From the NCBI RefSeq assembly GCF_019175385.1, contig NC_083342.1, forward strand, positions 120,156,376 through 120,220,375: DNA of 64,000 nucleotides, written 5' to 3'. Shown here in pieces: positions 12,030 to 24,347 of this stretch. The notes below the pieces were generated by a model. The model saw only the letters and a list, made by a program, of their open reading frames with translations. It had not been told where the DNA came from and searched no databases. Position 1 is the stretch's first letter, and the number at the start of each line of letters is the position of its first letter. Origin of the DNA: Lycium barbarum (Eukaryota; Streptophyta; Magnoliopsida; Solanales; Solanaceae). Made by a program: the position numbers and the translations under genes.

Positions 12030-13065
12030 ACAGGAGTGAGGATCTTTTGGTGCTGACGGTCCTTTGCAGGCTTTATCGTGGTCCTTTTTTACAAAATAAT
12101 AAATTTATGGGTCAAGTTTTATATTTAAAAATTTTTGAAATCACGATTTGAAATTTCAAATCCTACTTTTTGGAGAATTTGAGATTTGAGTTGAAATTTT
12201 GTGCAGATTTCATAAACAAACGTTGATTTGAAATTAAAATATGAAATTAGGCTCCAAAATCGCATACACCTACTTAGCCAGCGTTTGGCCATAGATTCCC
12301 AAAAAAAAAAAATTGAAAAACTTGATTTGGGTGAAGTTTTTCAAGTGTTGAAAATGTGTTTGGCCATAGTTTTTGAAAATATCTTTCACCTTTTGTTTTG
12401 AAAAACATGAAACATTACTTATACCTATAAGTTCTAAAAACTATCAAGAATACTCAATTGTACAAACACATACATACTTCCTAATCCCAAATTATGCCGA
12501 ACATGATATTTTAATAATAACTGCTAATAACACACTTACTAGCTAGTAGCTACTACAATTCAAATAACAATACAAAGATCCATTTTTATCTTCGCAATGA
12601 ATTACTACAGTTGACAAAATAATTTTCCCTAGGTTTCTTCTTCTCCTGTTTGGGCAGAGCTTAGCTCGTTCACTTTATAGAAGATACTGCTTTAATTGTG
12701 GAAACATGGTATATACGGCTTTAATGGAGGAACATGATAGATATAATTAGTTGGATCATAAATAGATAGGGTTTTTTTTATAAAATACAAAAGTTTGGGG
12801 TAGTTTTTAGAAGTTTTGAAAAGGCCAAAATATAGATTTTTGCCCAAAAACAGGTTTGAGCCAGAATTTGAGATTTAAAAATTTATTTTCAAAATCTATT
12901 GAAATTTTTATGGCCAAATAAATCTTCAAAATGTGCTCTCAAAATCTATGACCAAACGAGAGCTTAAAATGTGGGGTGAGGATTTGATTCAGTGCCCACC
13001 CGTGAGAAGTGAGGATCTTTTGGTCATTTTGACGGGCCTTTGCAGGCTTTAGGTAATCTGGTGGT
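12030..13065. repeat. Imperfect direct repeat flanking the 687-bp MITE
   Basis: GTGAGGATCTTTTGGT followed by GACGG(T/G)CCTTTGCAGG and CTTTA occurs at about 12036-12080 and again at about 13008-13050, some 970 bp apart. The MITE at 12277-12963 lies between. This looks like a local duplication before or around the MITE insertion, or the ends of an unrecognised older element. Confidence 0.5.
12277..12963. mobile_element. Tourist-like (PIF/Harbinger) MITE, 687 bp
   Basis: Flanked by TTA on both sides (12274-12276 and 12964-12966). The terminal inverted repeats are GCCAGCGTTTGGCCATAGAT on the left and GCTCTCGTTTGGTCATAGAT as the reverse complement of the right end. The long subterminal regions are also inverted copies rich in GAAAAAC/TTTTTGAAA. 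TTA duplication and G/C plus CGTTTGG termini fit the PIF/Harbinger Tourist type. No coding capacity. Confidence 0.82.
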
Positions 13066-14126
13066 TTTGAAATAACTATAGGGACAAATCAGGAAATAGA
13101 TTGCTTTTGTTAGACCATTATCAGAAACGGACAAATCGGCAAAAATAGAAAAAAGCTCTCTCGCTCGCCAAGCAATATCCAAAAAGCTGTCTTTTCTTTG
13201 TAAAGTTTAGTTTATAAGTACCCCATGGACTTTTATCTTTTCTAAAATTCATGGTCCCAGAATTTTTTTAATATGACAAGAACAGCATATATTTTATTTT
13301 CCTCGTATTGTATGTGGAAATGGGGGTAACTTTGTGTTGAATTCAAACTATTATGAATGAATAATACAACCGCATCTAATGTACTACATAAGGATGCCAT
13401 CTTAGTAGAAGTTCAATTATATCTTCCATTCATACTTATGGATGTTTCCTCATATATATAGGCAAGATGATCATCTGGATGGGTTAAACTGAATTTTAAC
13501 GAATCAAAATAAGGTGATTTAATAAATTGGTCGGTTATGAGCTGAGATAAACTAGGTCAATATGAACTAAATGACGGCTCAATGCACAACTGTCCAACTT
13601 TTACATATTTTAAATTTATTTATTTATTTAATTATATTTGTTTAGTTATAATATAACTTTGTCTTATTATGACTATATATGACATATATCAAACATAAAA
13701 AGGACCTTTCAAAATTATTTTGACAAGATTTACCGTGGGTCAATATGGGATACATCTTTAGCCTAAATAAATCCAACTTTTAATTAGGTGAATTGGACGA
13801 ATCATTAATCCCTCCAAACTTGGGCAAGTTGGACGGTCATATTTTTATCTACTAATTTTATCACGATGAGATGGAATGCAGTCTCGGGGATACACCATTA
13901 TCCTAATACTACTACTCGAAAAACAAGGACTAATGTTAATCAAAACCAAGAGCATTTTCTAATTAATATTTTTAACTAATACCATTAGATAAAGAAGCAG
14001 TAAATATCTAAAGTTAAACTAGACTATCATTCCCAAGGGAGTAGTTTGCAGATATATAATCTTAATTGTCTATTTGAATTCAAAGATTCTAACCACTTGT
14101 CTTTTGTTATTAGAAGTCACAATCAA

Positions 14127-14389
14127 GAGCCCGTTTGGATTGGCTTACAGCTTAAAGCTGTTTGCACCTTATAAGCTGAAAAAAATAAGTTGAGGTAGTC
14201 TAACTTATTTTTTTTGGCTTATAAGCTGTTTTCAGCTTATAAGCTGCTTTAGATAAACTAAGTCAAATGGGTCCAATTATTTTTTTGAGCTTATTTTAAG
14301 CATAAAATGACTTTAAGCTGGCCAGTCAAACACTCAAAAAAGCTGAAAACAGCTTATAAGCCAACTTATAAGCCAATCCAAACGGGCTC
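14127..14389. mobile_element. Tourist-like MITE, 263 bp
   Basis: Perfect 21-base terminal inverted repeats beginning GAGCCCGTTTGGATTGGCTT. CAA flanks both ends (14124-14126 and 14390-14392), a possible 3-bp duplication. The interior contains further inverted AGCTTATAAGC motifs. It ends about 550 bp before the start codon of the IDD gene, so it is in that gene's upstream region. The family is very common in plant genes; superfamily assignment (PIF/Harbinger) rests on terminus style and size. Confidence 0.82.
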
Positions 14390-14392
14390 CAA

Positions 14393-14944
14393 ATTATGAC
14401 TAGATTAAATATTTAACTATGAGAAAAGAATCAATAACAAAATAAACTTGGACGAAGAAAGCAAATGGCAATTCCAAAATTATCACATAAGCGGATAAGC
14501 CTAAGGTTACATTCACATGTATTCATACACTCACAAACTGTTGTACAGTGGTATCACATACAAGAAGGCCAAATTAAATTACAATTCCTTTGTTTCTATC
14601 TTGTGACAGCAAGAACTCAACCCCACCCAAACTCTCTCTCCTCTGTTTCTATAATTACCAGAAATCAGGGAGAATTTTCTGGTTCTTGTCTTTGTCTTCT
14701 AAACAGCAAATCCTAAGTTTTGTTAGTTTCTAAAACCTTAAGGTATTAAAGCAAGGAGCCAAAGAACCAAAAAAAAAAAAAAAATCCAAAGAGATTAGCC
14801 TCATTAATTGATCAAATTACAGAATTAAGCTGAACAAGCTTGAAAAGGGTCTTTTCTTGAAGACAAACATAAAGGGTTCCTTCCAGAAAGATCTCCTTTT
14901 TAGCCTTCTTAAGCAGCTTTCTTTCATTATTCACTCTTCCAAAA
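14393..14944 (+). promoter_or_regulatory. Proximal promoter and 5' leader of the IDD gene
   Basis: No coding region is supported here. The CT-rich stretch at about 14630-14645 (ACTCTCTCTCCTCTG) and the following A/G-rich leader are typical of a plant 5' UTR. The exact transcription start is not visible. A 16-18 base A run lies at about 14769-14784. Confidence 0.4.
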
Positions 14945-17900
14945 ATGTCAAACCTCTCTTCTGGGAATAGTAGTGCAGGTACAGAAGAAGCAGATGAAAC
15001 TTCCAACATGTTGTCTAGTACAAGTAATGGATCTAGTGTTCATCAAGAACAAGCTCTTCCTAATAAGAAGAGAAGGAAATTACCTGGAAATCCTGGTAAG
15101 TTAAATTTATTTCACCTGGCTCCATTTTTCACCTTGTTTTATAGTTTTACCACGTTTAATTTTATCTTCTTCTTTGATAGTGGTTTCAAGAGTTTTTGTT
15201 TATGATGGTTTAATTTGATTAGTTTATAGCTTTCAGATTAATTTTGTGTTACAAAATAGCTAGCTAGCGGTATAGTACTTGGATCACTCTCTGATATAGT
15301 TTACTTCATAATCAGGCTCCAGTATCATTCTCAGATTAAAACAGGCTAGCTTAATTTAATATCAGACTCGAGTCAGATTTATAGATTAAAACAAGTTAAG
15401 AAGCTTGATAACTTCAATATGGGAAAGTAGATTCGATTTGTTTGACGACAGATATTCATGCAGAAAGGATTGAATTTTACCCACTTCAATTCGTTCTCTT
15501 TAATTTCTTTTTCTTAAATGGTATACATATGGCGTAGAATTGTGTGTTTATATAATCTATAAATCACGACTTCGAGCCGTGGAATCAGATCACTAATATT
15601 TTTATTCGGGTACATACACGGCGTATAACCCATCCTCTTGCAGCTCACTACAACAAAATATGTTTTTAGCGGCAACTAAAATTGCGGCAATAACTTAATT
15701 GCAGCTAATTATATTCTAGAATCAATTATTACCGGCAATACTAAACTTTAGCCCTAACAATAAATGTCGCTAAAGGCTTTAGCGACCTTGGATCTAATGA
15801 CATTAACCAATTGCTGGTAAATGTTTTTGTGGCAATAACTATTGTCGTTAAAAGGAAAATATATTGCTACTAAAAGTCTCTTTTGGTGTAGTGTTGGAAT
15901 GAAATCCTTCACCGGATCTGTGTGAATCCGAAATATTTTGTGCACCGGACTGCCTTTTTAAATCTATTTGTTTAAAGATAAAAAAAGGGATTTAGGGAGA
16001 TTGGGAAGTGATAAGTATATGTTGGTAGTTGAAGGGTTAAATACTTCAATTATTGGATGGGGAATTCAATAATTGGAGCAAACTGTTGCATGCTGGCTTG
16101 GATTGTCATATTCATATAGTACATATTACTATTCCCTTTTTGTTTTTGTTTTTATTTTTAAGTGTTCAGAAAAGAACCAACTATGTATATATTTCCTATG
16201 CATGCATGGATCGTCATGTCTGCATCTTCTCTCAATTTCTCTGAAAATATGTTTTTTTTAAACATGTAAGCATTTGAAAATTTCTAGAAGTTCGATGAAG
16301 AAAAGTTGTTCTATACAGAAATCATTTAGTAGTATCATTTGTAAAGATAATGATATTTATTATATATAAAGAGATATACGTAAGATCTTTTATAAGTCGG
16401 AAATACATATGGATTGCCTCGTCATCCTAAGAAAAAGTACATACTACTTCATTTAGTGAGTATTAAATTGACCTCGTAATTTATATGGCGTGGACTTTCT
16501 CAACCAATTCTCCGTTCAAGTTTTTTGATCTTTTCGGGTACTGGATGTTTGGCATAACAAAAAGTGTTTTATGAATCGTCTATAATATTTTTTACTTATG
16601 TGCGAAAGTCTTTTTTTGTTTTAACAAATATCCCACCTGTTACTTCAAATTCAACTTATGTTATAATTTTTTTATTAGACTGTATGACTGTATATAATTT
16701 AAATTCGTTAGATAAAGCATATTGTCGTTATTAGGTTGTCAATATATGATTAAATTTGTTTGAGATATACTTATGCAGATCCTAGTGCAGAAGTTATTGC
16801 CTTATCACCAAAAACCCTAATGGCGACAAATAGGTTCATCTGTGAAGTGTGCAATAAAGGCTTCCAAAGGGAACAAAACCTTCAATTACACAGGAGAGGA
16901 CATAATCTACCATGGAAACTAAAACAGAAAACAAGCACTGAGATAAAGAAACGAGTGTATATTTGCCCTGAACCTTCGTGTATCCACCATAATCCTGCTC
17001 GTGCTCTTGGGGATCTCACGGGGATTAAGAAACATTTTTCTCGTAAACATGGAGAAAAGAAATGGAAATGTGACAAGTGCTCCAAAAAGTATGCAGTGCA
17101 ATCTGACTGGAAAGCCCATTCTAAAACTTGTGGCACAAAGGAGTACAAATGTGACTGTGGTACCATCTTCTCCAGGTTAATTTTATTCTTTTCGAAGATT
17201 AGAGGAGTAATAAGCAGTAGCAATTTACATGCTGAAATCCCATTTATAAGATTAAATTATTCGAGAAAGTTTAAATTTATTTTCTTAATCGTATGTTTAA
17301 CATGTTCTCTAGTCTCTCACTTGTAGGCTTGATTTTTATGAGTCACACAAGTGAATTTTTTTATATTAATAGGCGAGAATGAAATTGAATTTAAGATCTT
17401 TGCCTATACTCTGATATTATGTTAGACTATACGACCTCGTTTTAAACCATATAAAATTTGTACTAGCTATTTCAGTGTAGCATCTAGAAAAAGATGTAGG
17501 ACCCTCAATCATGCATCGACCTTACTTTGAAGTGTCATCGACACTTCATCAGTACTTTTTTCACATAGAAGACTTTTGATGTTTGTACTTTTAACATTAC
17601 AAAATTTTAGGTCTCCAAAATGACTAATATATGTACTACTCCGATCCCTCCGTACCAATTTAATTAAGTGTTTTTATTTTACTTTTTAGTTTATCTAAAA
17701 AAGAATATATTTTTTTATATGTAGTATATTGACAATTCAAACATTTTAGATGCTAAATTTATAAAATACAAGATTCAAAAGATATTTTAATACATTATAC
17801 ACATCTTTAAATTAGGATCATAAGATTCAAAAATCTCTTTATGTTTTAAACTTCGTGCCTAGTTAAACTAAGACACTTAAATTGGGACTGAGGAAATGCC

Positions 17901-19383
17901 ATTTAGAACCAAGTTCATGAGATCATACTTTTGATGTTTGTTTGGGTGCAAAAGATATTTAGTAGGCGTTTGGCCATAAGAATTATTCACTTTATTCCGG
18001 ATTTTTTTTTCACTTTTTTTACTTTTCAGCGTTTGGTCATAAGAATTCCGAATACAACTTGAAGTTATATTCTGGAATATCAAAAACTCCAAAAACTTGT
18101 TTTTAAAAAAAATCACTTTTTTCACTTTTTTACAACTACATTTCACCAAAAACTACAATTTCAAAAATTATAGTAAACACAACTCCAACTCCATCTCCGA
18201 AATTCTAAAAAAAGTGAAATTTCTTTTGATTTCTATGGACAAACGGGGCTTAAAACCTGTTATCAACAGTTACGATCTGACAACAATAGCGATTAAAAAA
18301 CCGACTTATGGCTGTCAGAAGATAAAAGTCAAAGAATAAATTAGTATCATAGGTTAGTAGCTTCTTTGGTCATCTCTGCAAGAAATTGACTTCTGAACTG
18401 TTTGTTTGGCTATACTATATTAAACCTGTCATAGACGATTAGAAGAGTACGAATTAGTTAGGCCATCCAAGATTAATAAACATAGGTAATAGGAGTATAT
18501 ATCATCACCTCTGCAAACGCAATTTTTTTAATTTCTAATTTGGTCACTACATGTAATTGACTATCGATGGCCTATTTGATTATGTTGTGTTATGCGCAGG
18601 AAGGATAGCTTTGTGACTCACAGAGCCTTTTGTGATGCTCTAGCTGAAGAAAACAACAAAGTAAACCAAGTTTTAGCTTCAACCACACCACCTTCCACTG
18701 GCACTGGCAGCACCAATATTAACAAATTAGTGCCTGCTGAACTCATGTCCAGTACTTGCATGTTGAGCTTACCAAAAATCAGGAACTCAAACATGAAAAC
18801 TTTACCTCAAGAACTCATTCAAACTCCTCCAAGACACTTAAACCCTGCAGGAAGCATGTTTTCCTCTTCTTCTAGCTTTAAGCTAGGCACGAATTCATCG
18901 AATATGTCATCAGCAACAGCATTGTTACAACAAGCAGCTCAAATGGGTGCAAATGTGAGCAGTAGCATGAACTCTCCGATAATGGTGCAAAAAGGGTGCC
19001 CTTCTCTGTTTAATGGCATGCAACTTCCAATTCAAAGTAATCATGGATTTGTTGGGTCTATGTTACAACAAAATGGTTCTCGCGGAATTCTGATTTCAGA
19101 ACTAATGGACTCGAATAATACAGGTGATGATCATCAGAAATCTTCAAGAATGCTGAATGAGGGGTTGCATGGTTTATTTAATGAAAAACAGAGATTACTG
19201 AATAAGGAAGGCCATAGTAATGATAGCTTGACTCATGATTTTCTTGGGATAGGAGGCATGACACAAATGAATTTACATGAAATGCATCAGCAGCAGCAGC
19301 AGCAGCAAGAAATGAGTACTTTTGAACAGCAAAAAATTAGTCAGCAAAATATTCCAGGAGTAGACTCCATGTGGGATGATTGA
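14945..19383 (+). CDS. IDD: INDETERMINATE-DOMAIN (IDD) C2H2 zinc-finger transcription factor
   Basis: Exons 14945-15095, 16779-17175 and 18600-19383 join in frame (1332 nt, 443 aa). After a Ser-rich start and a basic KKRRKLPGNP nuclear signal comes the ID domain: C2H2 finger 1 (about 69-91, FICEVCNKGFQREQNLQLH), finger 2 with the long family-specific insertion (about 110-141), and two C2HC-type fingers (about 146-191), the last being split by intron 2 at the usual SRKDSF site. The C-terminal part has the MSSATALLQQAAQMGA block and the LTHDFLG motif (family form TRDFLG), typical of IDD members that bind DELLA or SCARECROW-type GRAS partners. A glutamine run of seven (CAG repeats, 19290-19308) lies near the end. 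Known IDD proteins are nuclear DNA-binding regulators of hormone, root and flowering programmes. The overall layout most resembles the IDD1/IDD2 group, but I cannot assign an orthologue by eye. Confidence 0.93.
15646..15893. mobile_element. CACTA-type MITE in IDD intron 1
   Basis: Starts CACTACAACAAAATATG and ends TTTTGGTGTAGTG; the reverse complement of the end is CACTACACCAAAA. The CACTAC termini and 248-bp size fit a non-autonomous CACTA (En/Spm) element. The subterminal regions contain repeated TAGCGGC/TAGCGAC-like words in both directions. A clean 3-bp duplication is not visible. It lies wholly within intron 1. Confidence 0.82.
17962..18249. mobile_element. Tourist-like MITE in IDD intron 2, 288 bp
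   Basis: TTA flanks both sides (17959-17961 and 18250-18252). Left end GTAGGCGTTTGGCCATA and the reverse complement of the right end GCCCCGTTTGTCCATA are imperfect inverted repeats. It is related by terminus to the 687-bp element at 12277. No coding capacity. Confidence 0.75.
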
Positions 19384-20030
19384 AAGAATTACTGAATTCG
19401 GAAGACGGAAATCTTTTTATATGTATGTAGAGGCGAAGCTAGAATTTGAAGTTTATGAATTCGATATTTTAAGCTTTTTAGTTATTGAATTCTAAATTAG
19501 TAATAATTTGTACATATTGAATGAATGAATTTCTTAAGACAAATACGTGATTTGGACCAAAATGAAATTAGCAGCATGTGATAGTGATTCTCTGCTATAT
19601 ATGTATATGTTATAATTTATAAAGTTAGATAGTTTGATTCCATGATATAATTTGTCTTAGTGAAATATCACAAATTACAATCGAGAAAATAAAATGAACA
19701 AAAAAATATATATATTCAGATTGAGGCGCGAATATCTCACTATTTTCAAGGAGATTCAAGCCCACTGTAATATAATAATGTCGTGTGACTCGAATAACTC
19801 TAAACTAGTTGAAGAGTCCAAAACTTCACCATTAAAAACACCTTCCTCCAACATAAAAATTACTCTCTTTTTATAATCAAAAAGTTGAAGACTTAGAATA
19901 TTTGAAAATCTAATATGCAGGATACATTCACTAGTGTCGTAGATCCCCGAATTTGACCGTAATCAGCCACTATTGGATGTTCTGCCTTTTTTTTAAGATG
20001 ACCTTGTGTTAGGATAGAGGCAAAATACCA
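19384..20030. other. 3' flank of IDD gene
   Basis: Probable 3' UTR and AT-rich intergenic sequence. A small frame at 19694-19876 has no recognisable feature. Confidence 0.4.
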
Positions 20031-20033
20031 TTA

Positions 20034-20297
20034 GGGTTCGTTTGGTAGATAGTCGAAAATATCCCGGGATTATAATCCCGAGACTAATTTATTCCATCTA
20101 TTGGGATTATTTTATACCATCTTTTAGATGGTATAAAATAATCTCAGTATAAGTGGGATAAGAAGGCATAAGCTGGGATATCCCAGCACTAATTTTTGTA
20201 CCATGTTTATCCCGGGACTAATTTATACCTTCTACCGAACATGGTATAAAAATTAGTGCTGAGATATCCCAGCTTATACCTTCTACCAAACGACCCC
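20034..20297. mobile_element. Tourist-like MITE, 264 bp
   Basis: TTA flanks both ends (20031-20033, 20298-20300). Terminal inverted repeats are GGGTTCGTTTGGTAGA on the left and GGGGTCGTTTGGTAGA as the reverse complement of the right. Inner palindromes include ATCCCGGGAT and the pair TGGTATAAAA/TTTTATACCA. Typical of PIF/Harbinger MITEs. Confidence 0.88.
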
Positions 20298-20299
20298 TT

Positions 20300-20492
20300 A
20301 GTGTTTATGGGGGCATAGTGAAATTTAAACTCTGCCTTGTGAATTTTTTTTAAAATTTTGACTGTGTGGGGGTTCGAACCTAGAACCCAAGTGTTTCAGC
20401 CGAAGAGCAAAATTTAAAGATTTCAAATATGAGGGGCAAAATTTAAAGATCACCCCAAAAGAAGGGCAATTATGCGAATTGCCCATTGACAA
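20300..20492. repeat. One arm of a foldback repeat family with GGTTCGAACC
   Basis: The stretch contains CTCTGCCTTGTGAA, a GGTTCGAACC core and two AAAATTTAAAGAT units, then GAAGGGCAATTATGCG. These words match the arms of the fuller copies at 22690-23035 and 39936-40490. Its other arm appears to have been disrupted by the adjacent MITE at 20034. Confidence 0.5.
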
Positions 20493-21990
20493 ATCCAACA
20501 ACGAGAAATTTGGGCCGTCGGATGAAGAACTTTGAGGCCCAAAGAAACTTCACACTAAAGCCCAAAAGAAAATGGCTCCACATTTGACTGCTTGGCCAAA
20601 ATTATTTATAGCCGTTAATTAATGCTACATATTATAGACTAACCTAGACGGCGCTTTGGGTTATACCGTGTATCTATGTATATGTAGCTGTGTACAATTG
20701 TAAAGATTTATGTATTGATAGTGAGAGTATATATATATATTTTATACTGCTAATAAACATACCTAAATTTGCACTGTCGATGCATATATATAGATGAACA
20801 TTAATACAGTATACACAAATGTTATTTTTTATTAAGTGGAATTATGTGACCATGATAAAACAGTGAAAAGTAAAAGGAGTCTAAAAGTGACACGTGGCCA
20901 AAAACATAATTAATACCTGCCACTTGAAGTGACATCATCTGTTTTGATGCAATTTTTATGAGCAGGGGCAAAATAGGAAAAGTGCGAATATATTTAATAC
21001 TAAGCTACAATAAGATTCTACTTTTAACTAATGGAATTATTCAATGGCAACTGCTTTGACCAAATTGCCCTTTGTTGCCCTTGGTCGACGATCCACTTCT
21101 TCAACTCATGCTTTTATATAGTTTAGTTTTTAAAAAAGGGAATTTGTCTATTACAAATTAAATTGCACGAATTGTCCTTCAAATAGGCTGGTATTTAAAT
21201 TTTGCCTTTAGCAATTAATTTTAGGAATAATTTCAATAATATACAATCCAACATAAAATATTATATCCACGTAGTTATATTTTTAATTTACATCTGTATA
21301 GCCAACTTTTTTTACAATAGTATTTATACACACGATATACAACATTATACACTTACTGTAAATAATGTGTCGATCTTATATAAAAGTGTATGATAATGTA
21401 TAAAAGGGTTATTTTGGGTAATATTAAAAATATGAGTCATTTCAGGTAAATATTTTTCCAAATAGATGTAGGCTGTTATTTTTCCTAAATTTTATGCCTA
21501 GTGACCATAAGTTTTTAATGGTGCGGAACATAACTTGTGAGATATTATGATGCAGAAATATAAATTTATACCCTAGATTTTTTTATGTTTTTTTAGGGAC
21601 AAAAATTAAACAACAATGCAAAATAAGGGCATAAGTGACAACGAGACTAAAAAATGTGGAGAAAGTTTTGGTTGGACCTATAGCACAAAATAAAATATGG
21701 AATATCCAATAAAACCGTTAGAAAAACAACGCAATAAAAGAAAGTGAATACTTTGATCTACCAACAAAGGGGGCCACTTTTTTTGGACAGCCATTCAAAA
21801 ATGCTACAAATGCAGCGCGTGGTATAGAAATTCAACTGAATGAATCCACCATTATTGACTTAATGAGGGATACTTTGAGAATTACATAGATATTGCTTAA
21901 TTTTTTAATACGGGGTCCACATTTTTCTTGTTTGGTTCTCCAATTGAAAGATTTGAAATACACTTTCTCCTACCGAGTTTCATGTCACCA
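20493..21990. other. Intergenic, no gene seen
   Basis: AT-rich. It contains a TGGGCC/AGGCCC cluster near 20505-20560, an isolated CACGTG at about 20890, and another partial arm of the foldback family near 21165-21210 (GAATTGTCCTTCAAAT). No coding region is supported. Confidence 0.35.
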
Positions 21991-21994
21991 TTTC

Positions 21995-22545
21995 TTTCTA
22001 ATCAACAACATAGAAAAGTGGGCCCCAACTTATTTTTTTTATTTTTCTACTATTATAGAAAAGTGGGAAGAGTGGGCCCCACTTTTTAATTTTTTATAAT
22101 TTACTATTATAGAAGACCGTTTATATTTCGTCTTCTTGATGTTATTCCTCATTATTAGTGTTAGACGTATGGTATAAGTTTTAAATCTTTTGGTTTTATG
22201 ACTTCTTTAGCAGTTTTTGTGTTCAATTTAAATCGTTATTTCTTTTTTTCCGAACTTCTCTTCTTTACATTTTCTCCAAGCGTACCTTTACTATTTTCTG
22301 AACTTATTATCATTATTTAAATATTCTTTTTTTTTTTTTTTTGCAATTATCTCCTAATTCTCCACGCGGACCCCACTTTCATTTTTTTTAATCTCTACTA
22401 TTATAGAAGAGTGGACGCCACTTTTTTTTTTTTTTTTTTTTTTTACAATTTTTCTACTATTAAAGAAGATTGGGGCCCACTTTTTTTTTTTTTTTTTTAG
22501 TGACTGGCGACGAAACATGGGTAAACCCATGCTTCTATATAGTAG
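21995..22545. repeat. Repeated CTACTATTATAGAAG-AGTGGGCCCC motif cluster
   Basis: The motif CTACTATTATAGAA(A/G)A(G)GTGG with nearby GGGCCCCAC occurs near 22047, 22102, 22395 and 22454, with a partial copy near 22008. An inverted copy, CTTCTATATAGTAGAA, follows a perfect short hairpin CATGGGTAAACCCATG at 22516-22531. Long T runs separate the copies. I cannot assign it to a known class; a Helitron-like or foldback origin is possible. Confidence 0.55.
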
Positions 22546-22593
22546 AAATATATTTGTCGGCTTTGTTAGTTGGACGGACGCCTATTTAAGTTA

Positions 22594-23171
22594 CTTCCTC
22601 CGTCTCAATATATGTGACACCATCTAACTAGGCACATAATTTAAGAAAGAAGGAATTTTTTTGAAATTTGTGGTCCAAAAGAACATTTTTTGCGTGGATT
22701 GTCCTTCAAATTGTTGGTCTTTAATTTTTGCTCGCTTAAGAAGTGACCGAAAATACCTAGAGATTCTGGGTTCGAACCCTGGTTTAGTAAAAAAAAAATC
22801 GCAATGCGAGGCTTAGCGAAAATTCTTCCAAAGGCAAAAGTTTGCTTTGTGAAATTTTGTAAGGCAGATTTTTTTCTGCCTTGCAACTTTTTTTTTATAC
22901 TCTGCTGGGGTTTGAATCCAGAATCTCATGGGTATCTTTAGCCACTTACAATGCCATAGGCAAAAATTAAAGACCAACAATTCGAGGGACAAAATTTAAA
23001 GACCACCCCCGAATAAGGCCATTTGTGCAAATGACCTCCAAAACAAACCTTAGATATTTGTGTGGCTGAAAATTATCTCATAAAGTTAAATTATTTCTAA
23101 ATATAGAAAGATGCATTCTTTTTTAGTCAGACTAAAAAAAAAGTGTGCCATATAAATTGAAATAGAGAGAG
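22594..23171. mobile_element. Stowaway-like element with an inserted foldback repeat
   Basis: TA flanks both ends (22592-22593, 23172-23173). The left end CTTCCTCCGTCTCAATATAT and the reverse complement of the right end CTCTCTCTATTTCAATTTAT resemble Stowaway (Tc1/Mariner MITE) termini. Inside, about 22690-23035, lies a second element with GGTCTTTAATTTTTGCTC on one arm and the inverse AAATTTAAAGACCA on the other, and GGTTCGAACCC near 22770. This inner part belongs to the family at 39936-40490. Confidence 0.6.
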
Positions 23172-23309
23172 TAATATAAAAGAAAAGGTATATAAAAATA
23201 TGTACTAAAAACTTATTCTTATAAATATATAAAAGTAATATAAATGGGTACAAATATTTTCTCAGTTTTGATTTGTTTTTGTTTGATACTTTTCGCTTAA
23301 TATAAAATC

Positions 23310-23970
23310 AAATATAATATCAATAACATACCCCGTGTAATCTTACAAGTGAGGTATGAGAAAGGTACACACGTAGGCCCTACCCCTATGAAGGTAGAGA
23401 GGTTATTTAAAAAAAACTCTCAGCTAAAGTACAACAATTCAAAGCAAGTTTGAAAAGGAAGTACACTAGTGAAGAAATCATGTTGAAAACATGGAGAAAA
23501 GAACATAAACGACAACAAATAATACGATAATCGAAGCAAAAAAACAACATGTGATATTAAAAAATCAAAGAATAAGTTGACAGGAAAGTAGTAATAATAA
23601 TAATACTGACAATGCTTGATAGTCTACTAACCTTCTAGCTAATCCTCGACCGTCATATCCTCCTATCTAGGGTCATGTCCTTGGTAAGCTGCAGTGCTTC
23701 ATGTCCTATCTAATCACCCCTCTCTACCGATACCTCTTGACCCACCATAGCCAATTCCCGTCACTTCTTTGCTGGGCATATGTACATCACCTCTTCATAT
23801 GACCAAATCATCTGAGTCTCACTTTCCACATTGTCACTCCCACCTTATCCCAGACTCCAATATCCTAATCATATTCCTCCTAGTCACTTTCCACATTGTC
23901 ACTCCCACCTTATCCAAGACTCCAATATCCTAATCATATTCCTCCTAGTACGCCACACATCCATCTCAAA
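23310..23970 (-). mobile_element. RTE-type LINE 3' fragment, antisense
   Basis: On the - strand the stretch reads through a degenerate RT C-terminal/3' region and ends with the diagnostic tail (AACCTCTCTACCTTCATAGG then ACACGGGGTATG) near 23330-23415. It matches the 3' end of the full LINE at 54338-54781 in order of motifs. A 65-bp tandem duplication lies inside it at 23820-23947 (CACTTTCCACATTG repeated). Confidence 0.65.
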
Positions 23971-24347
23971 TGTCATTACCAAAATTAAAAAAACATATTA
24001 TTAAACCAAAGCAAATAAAAATACCAAATCAATCAATTTTATCTAGTCAGTTTGATTGGATTTTTTGAAAGAAAAAAAAAAACACACACACACACACAAT
24101 TGGATTTTCGGTTAGGTACGGGTTTTGTATGAGCACTTGTGCCTTTATCCCAACCGTCAGGGGAAGGTACGACTCCCAAAGAAAAAGGTACTACACTCCA
24201 TACTCCATAGAGGTCTGCCCCAATTTCAATTTAAATCACCCCTTGAAATCGTTTGATATATAAACAGCAAATCAAAAATAGAAGGAAAAAAAAAAAAGAA
24301 AGGAAATTAGCACCATTATTGATCAAGATCTGAAATTGTGAAGTGAA

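Noticed and set aside
20885..20900. CACGTG G-box
   Set aside because: More than 3 kb from the nearest start codon, so a promoter role cannot be supported.
22765..22790. Possible tRNA gene from GGTTCGAACCC
   Set aside because: No cloverleaf around it; the word lies in a foldback arm shared by other copies.
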